64,000 nt of DNA. Origin: UBA969 sp041694635 (lineage in GTDB: Bacteria; Planctomycetota; Planctomycetia; Gemmatales; Gemmataceae). Location of the stretch: the NCBI GenBank assembly GCA_041694635.1, contig JBDNHI010000014.1:76094-140093 (forward strand), given 5' to 3'. Made by a program: the position numbers and the translations under genes. Positions 17,717 to 25,779 of the stretch are shown here, in pieces. Under the pieces are notes generated by a model that searched no databases, had not been told where the DNA came from, and saw nothing but the letters and a program-made list of their open reading frames with translations. How positions within the stretch are numbered: position 1 is the stretch's first letter; every line of letters starts with the position of its first letter.

Positions 17717-19219
17717 ATGGATCAATCAGATTCCTCTGATAAACAGAGGTGGGTGTTTCTTTTTGGCCTTTGGTTGTGCTTGCGTACTCTTATTTGGCTT
17801 GCCGCGGTGATTCTTACTCAGCCTAACGCCCCACTTGATTTGATTGAATGGTCATCTTGGAGCCATGTAATTGCTTTAGGTTATCCTAAGCACCCTCCCT
17901 TTCCCGCTTGGGTTGCAAGTGCATTTGCTTGGCTTTCGCCGGGCGATGTCTGGGGTATCTACCTTGCAGGATATTTATTTACTGCGGTAACTTTATTTGC
18001 ATCTTGGAAACTTGCTTGCGAATTCCTGCCACCTCGTCATTCACTCTTAGCAGTAATTTGCCTCGATGGTTTAATCTTTATGACAGGCGACCCCTCGGAG
18101 TTCAGCAATAATGTGGTATTGAATACAGCGTGGTCTTTGACGGTGCTATTTTTTGTATACGCAATAAGGGGTGGTAAAATCCGCTGGTGGTTAGCAATGG
18201 GGGCAGTCGTAGGCTTGGGGTTACTAAGTAAATACACCCTTGGTTTGTTAGTAGTAATTTTGGCAGGTTATGTGCTCTTTGATAAAAAAACTCGTTTGAT
18301 TATAAAAACTCCGGGGCCTTACCTTGCAGCAATCGTTGCATTAATTCTTTTTGCGCCACACGCTTATTGGCTGATTCAAAATGATTTTTCACCCTTGCGC
18401 TATGCTTCCGACCGTAGTGCATCACCTTACGGTTTAATTAGCCATCTTAGGCATCCCGCAGGTTTTATTCTCGATCAGTTTTTTATTATTGCACCTGTTC
18501 TCTTAGTGCTAGCAACCGCTGTTGGCAACCGCAGCACCAACTTTCAAATTTGTGAAGACCATAAGCTTTTAGACTGGGTTGTTATGGGACCGGTGGTAGT
18601 TTTGTTAACACTTTCCTTTACAACGGGTTGCCAACTTCGTGATATTTGGGGCTCGCCATTATGGATTTTTCTTGGCACTTGGACCTTAGTTAAGTGGGGT
18701 TCTATTTCTAACAATCATTTGCGCTTATCAACTTACACTTGGGCTATGGTTGCTTTAGGAATGTTTTCATTTTGTATGGGAAGAAATCTTTTCCTCCCCT
18801 ACCTTACTCAACGACCTACCCGCATTCATTTTCCTGGCAAACTTTTAGCACAAGAAATCAACCAACGCTGGGCATATCACTGCAACAAGCCATTTGAAAT
18901 TGTTGCGGGCGAAGCTTGGCGAGCAGGCAATGTTTCTGTTTATTCTACTCAACGACCTTTGCTCTATTCTTCGGGGTCGATGGGGTACTTTCTGTTTGAT
19001 CCGCAGTTTTCTCCTTGGACAAGTGACCAAGATTTTTCTATACGAGGTGGGGTTATTGTTTGGGATGCCAATGAAATAGGCGATGAATTAACCCCAGAGG
19101 TGTTGCTGCGGTTTCCACAAGCAGTGGTTCAAGCTCCTATCTCACTGCCATTCCTAACGGGGGCCAAGGTTCGCCCCGAGCGAACTGGCCTAGCATTTAT
19201 CTTTCCCAAATCACCCTAA
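17717..19219 (+). CDS. PMT/ArnT-type (GT39/GT83) membrane glycosyltransferase
   Basis: 500 residues from the ATG at 17717, which has AAAGGG 6 bases ahead; an in-frame TTG at 17687 is less likely. About ten to twelve membrane segments. The first large loop after the first membrane segment contains the family pattern near IEWSSWSHVIALGYPKHPPFPAWV, where GT-C enzymes of the PMT_2 group have their catalytic acidic residue and a YPKHPP-type motif. Such enzymes transfer a sugar from a polyprenyl-phosphate donor to lipid or protein on the outer side of the inner membrane. The C-terminal third is probably periplasmic (LAQEINQRWAYHCNKPFEIVAGE onward). Acceptor unknown. Confidence 0.82.
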   Translation: MDQSDSSDKQRWVFLFGLWLCLRTLIWLAAVILTQPNAPLDLIEWSSWSHVIALGYPKHPPFPAWVASAFAWLSPGDVWGIYLAGYLFTAVTLFASWKLACEFLPPRHSLLAVICLDGLIFMTGDPSEFSNNVVLNTAWSLTVLFFVYAIRGGKIRWWLAMGAVVGLGLLSKYTLGLLVVILAGYVLFDKKTRLIIKTPGPYLAAIVALILFAPHAYWLIQNDFSPLRYASDRSASPYGLISHLRHPAGFILDQFFIIAPVLLVLATAVGNRSTNFQICEDHKLLDWVVMGPVVVLLTLSFTTGCQLRDIWGSPLWIFLGTWTLVKWGSISNNHLRLSTYTWAMVALGMFSFCMGRNLFLPYLTQRPTRIHFPGKLLAQEINQRWAYHCNKPFEIVAGEAWRAGNVSVYSTQRPLLYSSGSMGYFLFDPQFSPWTSDQDFSIRGGVIVWDANEIGDELTPEVLLRFPQAVVQAPISLPFLTGAKVRPERTGLAFIFPKSP

Positions 19220-19230
19220 GTTTTAATTTC

Positions 19231-19578
19231 CTACTTGATCAGGCTGTAGGCTTCTTCATTAAACCCAACAAACAGCGTGTTGTTTACAAGGATTGTAGGA
19301 GCTCTAAGGTTACCAGTCGGCCCAAGTAAGATAGCTGCAAGTTCTTCTTCGGTTGGTTTGTCTTTTTTTAAATCGAGGGAGGTAATTTTACTCCCTTTTG
19401 CTGCGATGATTTTGCTAGCTTTACTAACGATTGCAAGGGCTTCTTTTAAGCCTAATTTAGTTTTACTTGCATCGACTGTTTCTAGAATTGTATGGTCAAG
19501 TTGCTCAAGGAACCCCTGAGATTTTTTACAAGTGGTTCAGCCTTTACGCAGGTAAAACCAGTTGATTTTTAGTGCCAT
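19231..19578 (-). CDS. Candidate selenoprotein, ArsC/Spx-like thioredoxin-fold (UGA at codon 14)
   Basis: Read through one in-frame TGA (19537-19539), a 115-residue protein appears: MALKINWFYLRKG-U-TTCKKSQGFLEQLDHTI and onward, ending GFNEEAYSLIK. The TGA takes the place of the first Cys of a CxxC motif (U-T-T-C), the active-site spot of ArsC/Spx/glutaredoxin-like proteins, and the C-terminal part has the expected cis-Pro loop (RAPTILVNNTLFVGF). There is no other interruption, and codon use is normal on both sides. A hairpin (19504-19520) begins 16 bases after the UGA, as bacterial SECIS elements do. ArsC-family selenoproteins are known in bacteria. The gene converges on the glycosyltransferase gene (11-bp gap). 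The alternative is a pseudogene with a Cys-to-stop mutation. No sel genes are in this window. Confidence 0.8.
19504..19520 (-). promoter_or_regulatory. Putative bacterial SECIS hairpin
   Basis: On the minus strand CTCAGGG-GTT-CCTTGAG forms a 7-bp stem (one G-T pair) with a G-containing apical loop, about 24 bases after the UGA codon. Position and loop match the loose consensus of bacterial SECIS elements, which sit inside the coding sequence just downstream of the Sec codon. Both arms are also coding, so folding alone is not proof. Confidence 0.6.
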
Positions 19579-19826
19579 CGGTTTTTCTCTCTTTTCCTTA
19601 AACAAAGCATAAACACACCAATATTTTAGCCGACTTGCGGTGCGTAAACAAGTAATGTGAAATGTTATTTTGCTAGCTTTGTTAAAGCGCTTATCTAATT
19701 AAGCTGCACTTTTACCTTAAAAATTATAGAATAACACTAAGACAGCTTCTTTTTACTCGTATAAGAAATGGCTACTGTTGATAAAACATTATAAAACAGT
19801 GCATTTTAAGAAAAGGACGGTAAGTT

Positions 19827-19904
19827 ATGGCTAAGACTTTGAAACAAAAAACTCGACAAAAAAGAAGAAATATCAAGCGTAAAAGACAGCGTAACTTACG
19901 CTAG
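19827..19904 (+). CDS. 25-residue highly basic microprotein
   Basis: A short frame too small for usual gene callers: ATG at 19827 with AAGGACGG seven bases ahead, stop at 19902-19904. The product begins MAKTLKQKTRQKRR and ends RKRQRNLR; 13 of 25 residues are Lys or Arg and there are no acidic residues. A strong terminator follows 28 bp after the stop, and 248 bp of free upstream DNA precede it, so it looks like an independent transcription unit. Composition resembles very small ribosomal proteins (bTHX, bS22, COX24-like), but I cannot assign it to one. A nucleic-acid, probably rRNA, binding role is inferred from charge. Confidence 0.65.
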   Translation: MAKTLKQKTRQKRRNIKRKRQRNLR

Positions 19905-19932
19905 GCTTGCCTGCTTTGATTTTAAATTTATT

Positions 19933-19966
19933 GCCCTGCTTTTTCTAAGCAGGGCTCTTTCTTTTT
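19933..19966 (+). terminator. Strong intrinsic terminator after the microprotein
   Basis: GCCCTGC (19933-19939) pairs perfectly with GCAGGGC (19949-19955) around a 9-base loop and is followed by TCTTTCTTTTT. It ends the microprotein transcript and isolates it from the sulfatase gene. Confidence 0.85.
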
Positions 19967-20100
19967 ACCCTTCTTAACTTTGCACTTTCTTTCTTTTATC
20001 TTCTACTTCATTTTCTTCAACCATAACAATTCTCTTTTTTTAATGACTACTTCCACCCTTCTAGTTACATTAAACACTTATTATTCCTTAATGGTGCACT

Positions 20101-21576
20101 ATGAAAATAATTCTACCGCTATTTTTAATCGCTTGGCTTTCTTCTTTATCTAGCATTTATGCCCAAAGCCCTAATCTGCTTTTCATCCTTTGCGATGATC
20201 TAAGATGGGATAGTCTTGGCTGTACGGGTCACCCTCATATCAAAACTCCTCAGATCGATAAGCTAGCTGCCAGTGGTGTGAATTTTAAAAATACTTTTTG
20301 CACCACTTCGCTTTGCTCGCCTAGTAGGGCTTCTATTCTTTCAGGCAAATATGCCCATGCTCATACTGTTGTAAATAACTTTACTGAATACCCTGAGAAT
20401 CTTAAAAGTTTTCCTAGCGTTCTTCACGATACGGGGTATCAGACTGCATACTTTGGCAAATGGCACATGGGTGAGGAAAACGATAACCCGCGCCCAGGCT
20501 TCGATACCTTCATCACCCACAAAGGCCAAGGGAAATACTTTGGTACCGAATTTAATATCGCGGGCAAACGGCAAGTTGTTCCGGGTTATTACACCAATGT
20601 GGTCACCAGCATGGCTTCAGAATGGATTGGAAAGACTGATAAAAATAAACCTTGGCTTTGTATGATCGGGCATAAGGCACCACATAGCTTTTATTTTCCT
20701 GAGCAGAAATATGCCCATACCTTTGATAAGGTTGAAGTCCCCTATCCTGATACTGCTTTCAAGTTGTCGGATAAACCTGAATGGATTAAGCAAAGGTTGA
20801 ATACTTGGCATGGGATTTACGGCCCCCTTTTCGATTATCGTAAGAAGTTCCCAGATTCTACCCCAGAAGCTGTTAAAGATTTTGAAACTATGATTCGCAG
20901 CTACTGGGGTACCATTCTTTCTCTTGATGACAGCGTGGGATTGTTGGTTAATCAACTTGAAAAAAGAGGCGAGCTGGATAACACCATTATTGTTTTCATG
21001 GGGGATAACGGCTTGCTTAATGGCGAACACGGTATGGTTGATAAACGCACCATGCACGAACCTTCCATTCGTATTCCTTTGATTGTTCGGTACCCCAAAC
21101 TTTCTGATTCTAAATCTGCAAAGAAAATTGAAAACCTTGTCCTTACCGTAGATATGGCCCCTAGCCTGCTAGAACTTTGTGGCGCACCACCACTTACTAA
21201 CATTCAAGGTAAATCTTGGGTCAAGATGGTTCAGGGGGACGATCCCAATTGGAGGAAATCATTTCTTTATCATTACAATTACGAAAAACAATTCCCTTAT
21301 ACCCCCAATGTGCGTGGCGTTCGTACCGAAGATTGGAAGTTTATTCATTATCCGCACGGCGATGATAAGCCAGATCGCCATCTTTCAGAACTTTATAATT
21401 TAAAGAACGACCCTGAAGAGCGAGTCAATCTAATCAAGGAACCTAAATACTCTGGTAAGATATCAGAGTTAAAAGCTGAACTAACAAAACTTAAATTAGA
21501 ACTTGGAATCGAAAAAGATTCTATGCCTTTAGATCTGGGAATTGGAACCGCGTTACCTGATGCAAAAATTCGTTAA
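20101..21576 (+). CDS. Secreted sulfatase (type I, formylglycine-dependent)
   Basis: 491 residues with an N-terminal signal peptide (KIILPLFLIAWLSSLSSIYAQ). Type I sulfatases hydrolyse sulfate esters of sugars or other organics using a Cys converted to formylglycine; the CxPxR motif is LCSPSRAS with Cys72. Metal-site residues are seen in ILCDDLRWDSLG near the start and in FMGDNGLLNGEHG in the middle, and the alkaline-phosphatase-like core is complete. Planctomycetes have many such enzymes for attacking sulfated algal or animal glycans. A sugar isomerase-like gene follows 15 bp after the stop, so this is probably a two-gene operon for sulfated sugar use. It needs a separate maturation enzyme, not in this window. 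Confidence 0.92.
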   Translation: MKIILPLFLIAWLSSLSSIYAQSPNLLFILCDDLRWDSLGCTGHPHIKTPQIDKLAASGVNFKNTFCTTSLCSPSRASILSGKYAHAHTVVNNFTEYPENLKSFPSVLHDTGYQTAYFGKWHMGEENDNPRPGFDTFITHKGQGKYFGTEFNIAGKRQVVPGYYTNVVTSMASEWIGKTDKNKPWLCMIGHKAPHSFYFPEQKYAHTFDKVEVPYPDTAFKLSDKPEWIKQRLNTWHGIYGPLFDYRKKFPDSTPEAVKDFETMIRSYWGTILSLDDSVGLLVNQLEKRGELDNTIIVFMGDNGLLNGEHGMVDKRTMHEPSIRIPLIVRYPKLSDSKSAKKIENLVLTVDMAPSLLELCGAPPLTNIQGKSWVKMVQGDDPNWRKSFLYHYNYEKQFPYTPNVRGVRTEDWKFIHYPHGDDKPDRHLSELYNLKNDPEERVNLIKEPKYSGKISELKAELTKLKLELGIEKDSMPLDLGIGTALPDAKIR

Positions 21577-21591
21577 TTGAAAGGGCTTTCC

Positions 21592-22509
21592 ATGAAAAAG
21601 ATGAACCGAAGAAATATGATGCAAGTAACTATAGCAGCAGGAACTGCCTCGGGAATATTATCGCAAGCACAAGGTGGAGATAATAAGCGCAAGGGAAATA
21701 TTCGCCATAGTGCTTGTTCTTGGTGCTTTATGAGCGGGGGAGATAAATGGACTTTAGAGGAGTTGTGTGTGGTAGCCAAGGAAGTTGGTTGTACTTCGAT
21801 TGAACTGATAAGGCCCGCGCAGTTTGCAACGGTGAAGAAACATGGCTTAGAAATCGCTATCGCATCGAATGGTGCCCCCGGTGGTTTCAAAAAAGGTTTC
21901 AATAATCCCGCATACCGTGGGGAACTTTTAAAATACACTCGGGAAACCATCGATGCCTGTGCAGAGTTTAAAGTACCCACCGTGATTGGTTTTGTGGGCT
22001 TCAAATTTTCCAATGCTGATGATCCGAAGAGTGCAATCATTTCTCTAGAAGAGGCAGAGAAAAATTGCATCGAGGGTTTGAAAGAAATCGCAGGCCATGC
22101 TGAGAAAAAAGGGGTGACGGTCGCAGTTGAACATCTTAACACCCGGGATGGTTCACATCCCATGAAAGGGCACCCAGGTTATCAGGGCGATGATCTCGAT
22201 TGGCTTGCCAAGGTAATAAGAAAGGTTGGTTCGCCCAATATCAAAATACTTTTTGATATTTATCATGTACAAATTATGCATGGCGATGTCATAAGAAGAA
22301 TTGGCGAATGCAAAGATATCATTGCCCATATTCATACTGCAGGAAACCCAGGCAGGAATGAACTTGATGCCAACCAAGAAATTCAGTACCAACCCATTAT
22401 GAAGAAGTTGGTGGAAGTAGGCTACAAGGGTTTTGTTGGCCATGAATTCATACCCACTCGGAATGCGAAAGAAGGGTTAAGCCAAGCGGTAACTGTTTGT
22501 GATGTATAG
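21592..22509 (+). CDS. Tat-exported sugar phosphate isomerase/epimerase (hydroxypyruvate isomerase-like TIM barrel)
   Basis: 305 residues from the ATG at 21592 (GAAAGGG 6 bases ahead; the in-frame TTG at 21577 lies before that site). N-terminal twin-arginine-like leader (KKMNRRNMMQVTIAAGTASGILSQAQ). The mature part is an AP-endonuclease-2/xylose isomerase-like TIM barrel: metal ligands are expected at Glu of VTVAVEHLN, Asp/His of ILFDIYHVQIMHGD, His of IAHIHTAGNPGRNE and Glu of GFVGHEFIPT, all of which are present. That matches the hydroxypyruvate isomerase (Hyi)-like group. The reaction in planctomycetes is unknown; linked to a sulfatase it probably handles a sugar product in the periplasm. 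Confidence 0.85.
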   Translation: MKKMNRRNMMQVTIAAGTASGILSQAQGGDNKRKGNIRHSACSWCFMSGGDKWTLEELCVVAKEVGCTSIELIRPAQFATVKKHGLEIAIASNGAPGGFKKGFNNPAYRGELLKYTRETIDACAEFKVPTVIGFVGFKFSNADDPKSAIISLEEAEKNCIEGLKEIAGHAEKKGVTVAVEHLNTRDGSHPMKGHPGYQGDDLDWLAKVIRKVGSPNIKILFDIYHVQIMHGDVIRRIGECKDIIAHIHTAGNPGRNELDANQEIQYQPIMKKLVEVGYKGFVGHEFIPTRNAKEGLSQAVTVCDV

Positions 22510-22521
22510 TTCTTTTATTTT

Positions 22522-22619
22522 ATTCATGTCAAATTGGGCAAGCATTTTAACGACATGAATTGTTAAGATCGGCAATTTGGTCTGATTAATCTTTGTAAAC
22601 CGGTCATGAGGTTCATGAC
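22522..22619. promoter_or_regulatory. CATG-centred inverted repeats upstream of the tolC-like gene
   Basis: Two dyads: ATTCATGTC (22522-22530) with GACATGAAT (22552-22560), a perfect 9-bp pair 21 bases apart; and GTCATGA-GGT-TCATGAC (22603-22619), a perfect 7-bp palindrome with a 3-base centre. All four half-sites contain CATG. They lie 105-200 bp before the efflux outer-membrane gene and could be operators. They could also in part be a transcript end for the gene upstream, though no T-run follows. Confidence 0.45.
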
Positions 22620-22723
22620 GACTTATCCGTTTTAGTAATTTCGCACCCCCCATTCATTCGATAAACATAATAAGGGTGTAAAGAATACTCGAAGTAAAAT
22701 TCTTGGATAAAGTGCTAATAACC

Positions 22724-24382
22724 ATGCGAACTAAAATTTATAATCAAGTAACTGCGGGATTATTATTTACGGGTGTTTCCTTTTTGGGCACGGTGCTAAT
22801 GGCACAAGAAAATTCTTTCAAAAAAACCACCCAACAACTTGGTCTTGATGATTCTGGCAAGGGCGAAGTCTTTTCTGGCCCTAAGGAAGTTAACACCAAG
22901 GCACCCACGGAATTTAAAAAAGTAGAAATTCAAGAAGGGGAAACTCCTTTACCTATCAACTTCGCAACTGCTATGCAATTATCTGATGCTCGCCCTTTGA
23001 TTATCGATGCTGCTAAAGCTTCTGAAATGGTTGCTGCTGCTCGGCTTGATAAAGCTAAGGTGCTTTGGCTACCTAACATTTATGCTGGCATCGACTACTA
23101 CCGCCACGATGGCCAGAATGTTACTTTTAATGGCGTACCAGCTATTAATAGTAGGCAATCAGTAACGGTAGGCCCTGGTGTTTCAGCGATATTTGCTACA
23201 ACCGATGCGATTTATGAACCCCTTTCTGCCAAGCAGATATTAAAAGCTAGGCAGTATGAAATTCAAGCTGCAAAGAATGATGCATTGTTGGAAGTTTCTA
23301 TTGCATATTTTAATGTTCAGCAGGCTCGTGGAAAGTTAGCTGGCTCTATCGATACCGTTAATAAAGGCCGTGAGTTGGTAAGGAAAACAGAGTTTTTAGG
23401 TAAAGGCCTTGCTGCACCTGTGGAAATAGATCGTGCTCGAACCTTACTAGCTTCTTTAGAAGAAAATTCAGTTGAGGCGCGTAATGAATGGCGCGTCGCT
23501 AGTGCTGAATTATCACGGGTGCTTAGGTTAAACCCTCTTGCACAAATTTTACCAGTTGAACCTCCTCACCTTGCGGTGATGTTAATCTCGCCTAGTCAGT
23601 CGATTGATAATCTGATTACCCTAGGCTTAACCAGCAGGCCAGAATTAAGCGCAAACCAAGCACTCGTTCAATCTACTTTGGTTAAACTGAAGCAGGAAAA
23701 AATTAGACCTTTTATCCCTAGCCTTTTACTTCAAGGTAATAGTGGTGCAAATTCTAACGGGCCCCCTCTTATTGCTGGCTGGTCCGCAAATGGTTTAAAC
23801 GGGAACATTAATGGTGGTGGTCGGTTCGATGTTAATGCACAAGCACTCTGGGAACTTAAAAACTTTGGCTTTGGTAACCGTGCTTTAATTCGAGATAGAG
23901 AAGGTCAAAGACAACAAGCTTTAGTTGAATTATTTATGGTTCAAGATCGTGTTGCTGCGGAAGTCGTGCAATCGCAAACGCAATTAAGTTCCTCTGCAGA
24001 AAAAACTGCATTCGCTGATGCTGGCCTTAAAAATGCATTAATCAGTTATGATGGAAATCTAAAGGGAATGTCTGAAACCACAAGATTTGGCGATGTACTA
24101 ATGCTGGTAAACAGACCCCAAGAAGTCGTTGCAGCATTGCAACAGTTAGACACTGCTTACAATAATTACTTCAAATCGGTACAAGATTACAACAGGTCGC
24201 AGTTCAAGTTATTTAGAGCTGTTGGCTACCCCGCAGAGGTGTTGGCACTGCAAAAAACCACGGGGAAAACTATCGATGTTGACACTATCAGGCCTTTTAA
24301 TCTGCCACCCGTAACTGGTATTCCTTATGCCAATGGAAATTACAACACCACAACAATGTCAACCATTATTGACAAGCAATAA
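22724..24382 (+). CDS. TolC-family outer membrane efflux protein
   Basis: 552 residues from the ATG at 22724 with signal peptide (MRTKIYNQVTAGLLFTGVSFL, cleavage near LMAQ). The body has the two-fold repeated long-helix pattern of outer membrane efflux proteins, with Ala/Gln-rich heptads such as YEIQAAKNDALLEVSIAYFNVQQARGKL (about 190-220) and a second set near residues 385-480. TolC trimers form the outer membrane/periplasmic duct of RND pumps. The membrane fusion and RND subunits are encoded convergently, with only 5 bp between stop codons. The unusual opposite orientation means the outer membrane factor has its own promoter, with CATG dyads in front. Confidence 0.86.
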   Translation: MRTKIYNQVTAGLLFTGVSFLGTVLMAQENSFKKTTQQLGLDDSGKGEVFSGPKEVNTKAPTEFKKVEIQEGETPLPINFATAMQLSDARPLIIDAAKASEMVAAARLDKAKVLWLPNIYAGIDYYRHDGQNVTFNGVPAINSRQSVTVGPGVSAIFATTDAIYEPLSAKQILKARQYEIQAAKNDALLEVSIAYFNVQQARGKLAGSIDTVNKGRELVRKTEFLGKGLAAPVEIDRARTLLASLEENSVEARNEWRVASAELSRVLRLNPLAQILPVEPPHLAVMLISPSQSIDNLITLGLTSRPELSANQALVQSTLVKLKQEKIRPFIPSLLLQGNSGANSNGPPLIAGWSANGLNGNINGGGRFDVNAQALWELKNFGFGNRALIRDREGQRQQALVELFMVQDRVAAEVVQSQTQLSSSAEKTAFADAGLKNALISYDGNLKGMSETTRFGDVLMLVNRPQEVVAALQQLDTAYNNYFKSVQDYNRSQFKLFRAVGYPAEVLALQKTTGKTIDVDTIRPFNLPPVTGIPYANGNYNTTTMSTIIDKQ

Positions 24383-24387
24383 TAAGA

Positions 24388-25776
24388 TTAGGAAGCGGGT
24401 TTAGTTTCGGTTGCAGTAGGTATAATTTTTACCTTTGAGCCATTGACCAATTCATCAAGGTCGCCCGTAATGATTTGCTCATCGCCTTTAAGTTTAATCC
24501 AAGATTCACCACTTTGCATATTTAAAACTTCCTGCCAAATTCCATCACTAGCGCCAAGCATCAGGTTAGTTTCAACAGCAATGCCATCTTTAAAAATGTA
24601 AACCACATTAAAATCCCCCCGCCTTGCAATGGTTGAAGTTGGGACAGCCATCACCTTATTGCGTTCGATTTTTACATACCCATAGGCATACATACCTGGA
24701 AGCAATTTAGCTTCTGGGTTTTTAATATCCACTTCAGCTCGAAGGGTTCTACTTTTTACATTAAGCGCCCAAGAGGTTCTAGTAACGGTAGATTCAAGTC
24801 TAAAATCATTGAAGGCCTGAACTCGAACTTCTGCTTTTGTGCCATTCGTTACAAAGTTTGCATCCATTTCTGGTACATCAACAAAGATGCGAACAACATC
24901 AGTTCGGGCAATGGTAAAAACGGGAGACCCCCTTGTAGTCGATTGGTAGGGAGAAAGAATCTTAGCACTTTGATCGCCTGTTGCAGCCTGAACAAAGTCG
25001 CCTGTGTTTGCGGTTCGAGCAACCACAATCCCATCAAAAGGTGAGGTAAGCTGAATATACCCTACGAGTGCGGCAAGGCGCCTCTCATCTGCCTTAGAAA
25101 CCTTAACCTTGGCTTCTGCAGCAAGTACATCAACTTTTGATTTTGCCAAATTTGCAGCACAAGCTATCCGCTCTGCTTCTGCAACATTAACAGCTGCAAG
25201 CGATGCACTAAGTGCAGAATCATATGAGCGAAGCTGACGGGTGGATTCATCTAAAATTTGTTGATCGACTACCCGCTGTGCTACCAGACTAGTAAGGCGT
25301 TTTACTTCCGAGGTCCAGCGTTCTACATCTGCTTGAAATTTTCCAACATCAGCTTTGGCTTTTGCAATTTTTGCAACTGCTGCTTGAAGTGTTCCATCTG
25401 CAGAATCGACTAACCTTTTGGTCTGCTCCACTAGAACGATATCTAATTCGACCATAGCTTTTTTAAAACTATGTTCTTCGAGAAGTTCGGGCACAAATAA
25501 TGTAGCAAGGATTTGATCCTTTTTTACTTTGTCACCTATATCAACATTCCACTTTTCAATATACCCCGTGATCTTGGGGAAAATATTAGTCTGTTCGTAA
25601 GATTCGACAAACGCAGGCTGGGCTACTGTCCTTATTATGTCTCGTACTTCTGGTTTAAGTAAAGAAACTTGGGGGATAGTTGGGCTAGGGGTTGCATGCT
25701 CTAAATCTTTCTTGCAACCTGCAAAAGAAACAACCAACATAAAAATTAAAACATAAGTTTTTATAATCTTGTTCAT
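24388..25776 (-). CDS. RND efflux periplasmic adaptor (membrane fusion) lipoprotein
   Basis: 462 residues. Lipoprotein signal KTYVLIFMLVVSFAGCKKD. Then barrel-sandwich half IEKWNVDIGDKVKKDQILATL, a long coiled-coil hairpin of about 150 residues (Ala/Lys/Glu-rich, about 110-235, longer than in AcrA), the returning lipoyl half YIQLTSPFDGIVVARTANTGDFV, and beta-barrel and membrane-proximal domains. It links an inner membrane RND pump to a TolC duct. The start is 3 bp after the stop of the RND gene, so the two are coupled. The substrate is unknown. Confidence 0.9.
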   Translation of the reverse strand: MNKIIKTYVLIFMLVVSFAGCKKDLEHATPSPTIPQVSLLKPEVRDIIRTVAQPAFVESYEQTNIFPKITGYIEKWNVDIGDKVKKDQILATLFVPELLEEHSFKKAMVELDIVLVEQTKRLVDSADGTLQAAVAKIAKAKADVGKFQADVERWTSEVKRLTSLVAQRVVDQQILDESTRQLRSYDSALSASLAAVNVAEAERIACAANLAKSKVDVLAAEAKVKVSKADERRLAALVGYIQLTSPFDGIVVARTANTGDFVQAATGDQSAKILSPYQSTTRGSPVFTIARTDVVRIFVDVPEMDANFVTNGTKAEVRVQAFNDFRLESTVTRTSWALNVKSRTLRAEVDIKNPEAKLLPGMYAYGYVKIERNKVMAVPTSTIARRGDFNVVYIFKDGIAVETNLMLGASDGIWQEVLNMQSGESWIKLKGDEQIITGDLDELVNGSKVKIIPTATETKPAS

Positions 25777-25779
25777 AAT

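Noticed and set aside
19231..19578. Pseudogene created by a Cys-to-stop mutation
   Set aside because: The only lesion is a UGA exactly at the active-site position, and a hairpin follows at the right distance. I keep the pseudogene as the alternative, not the main call.
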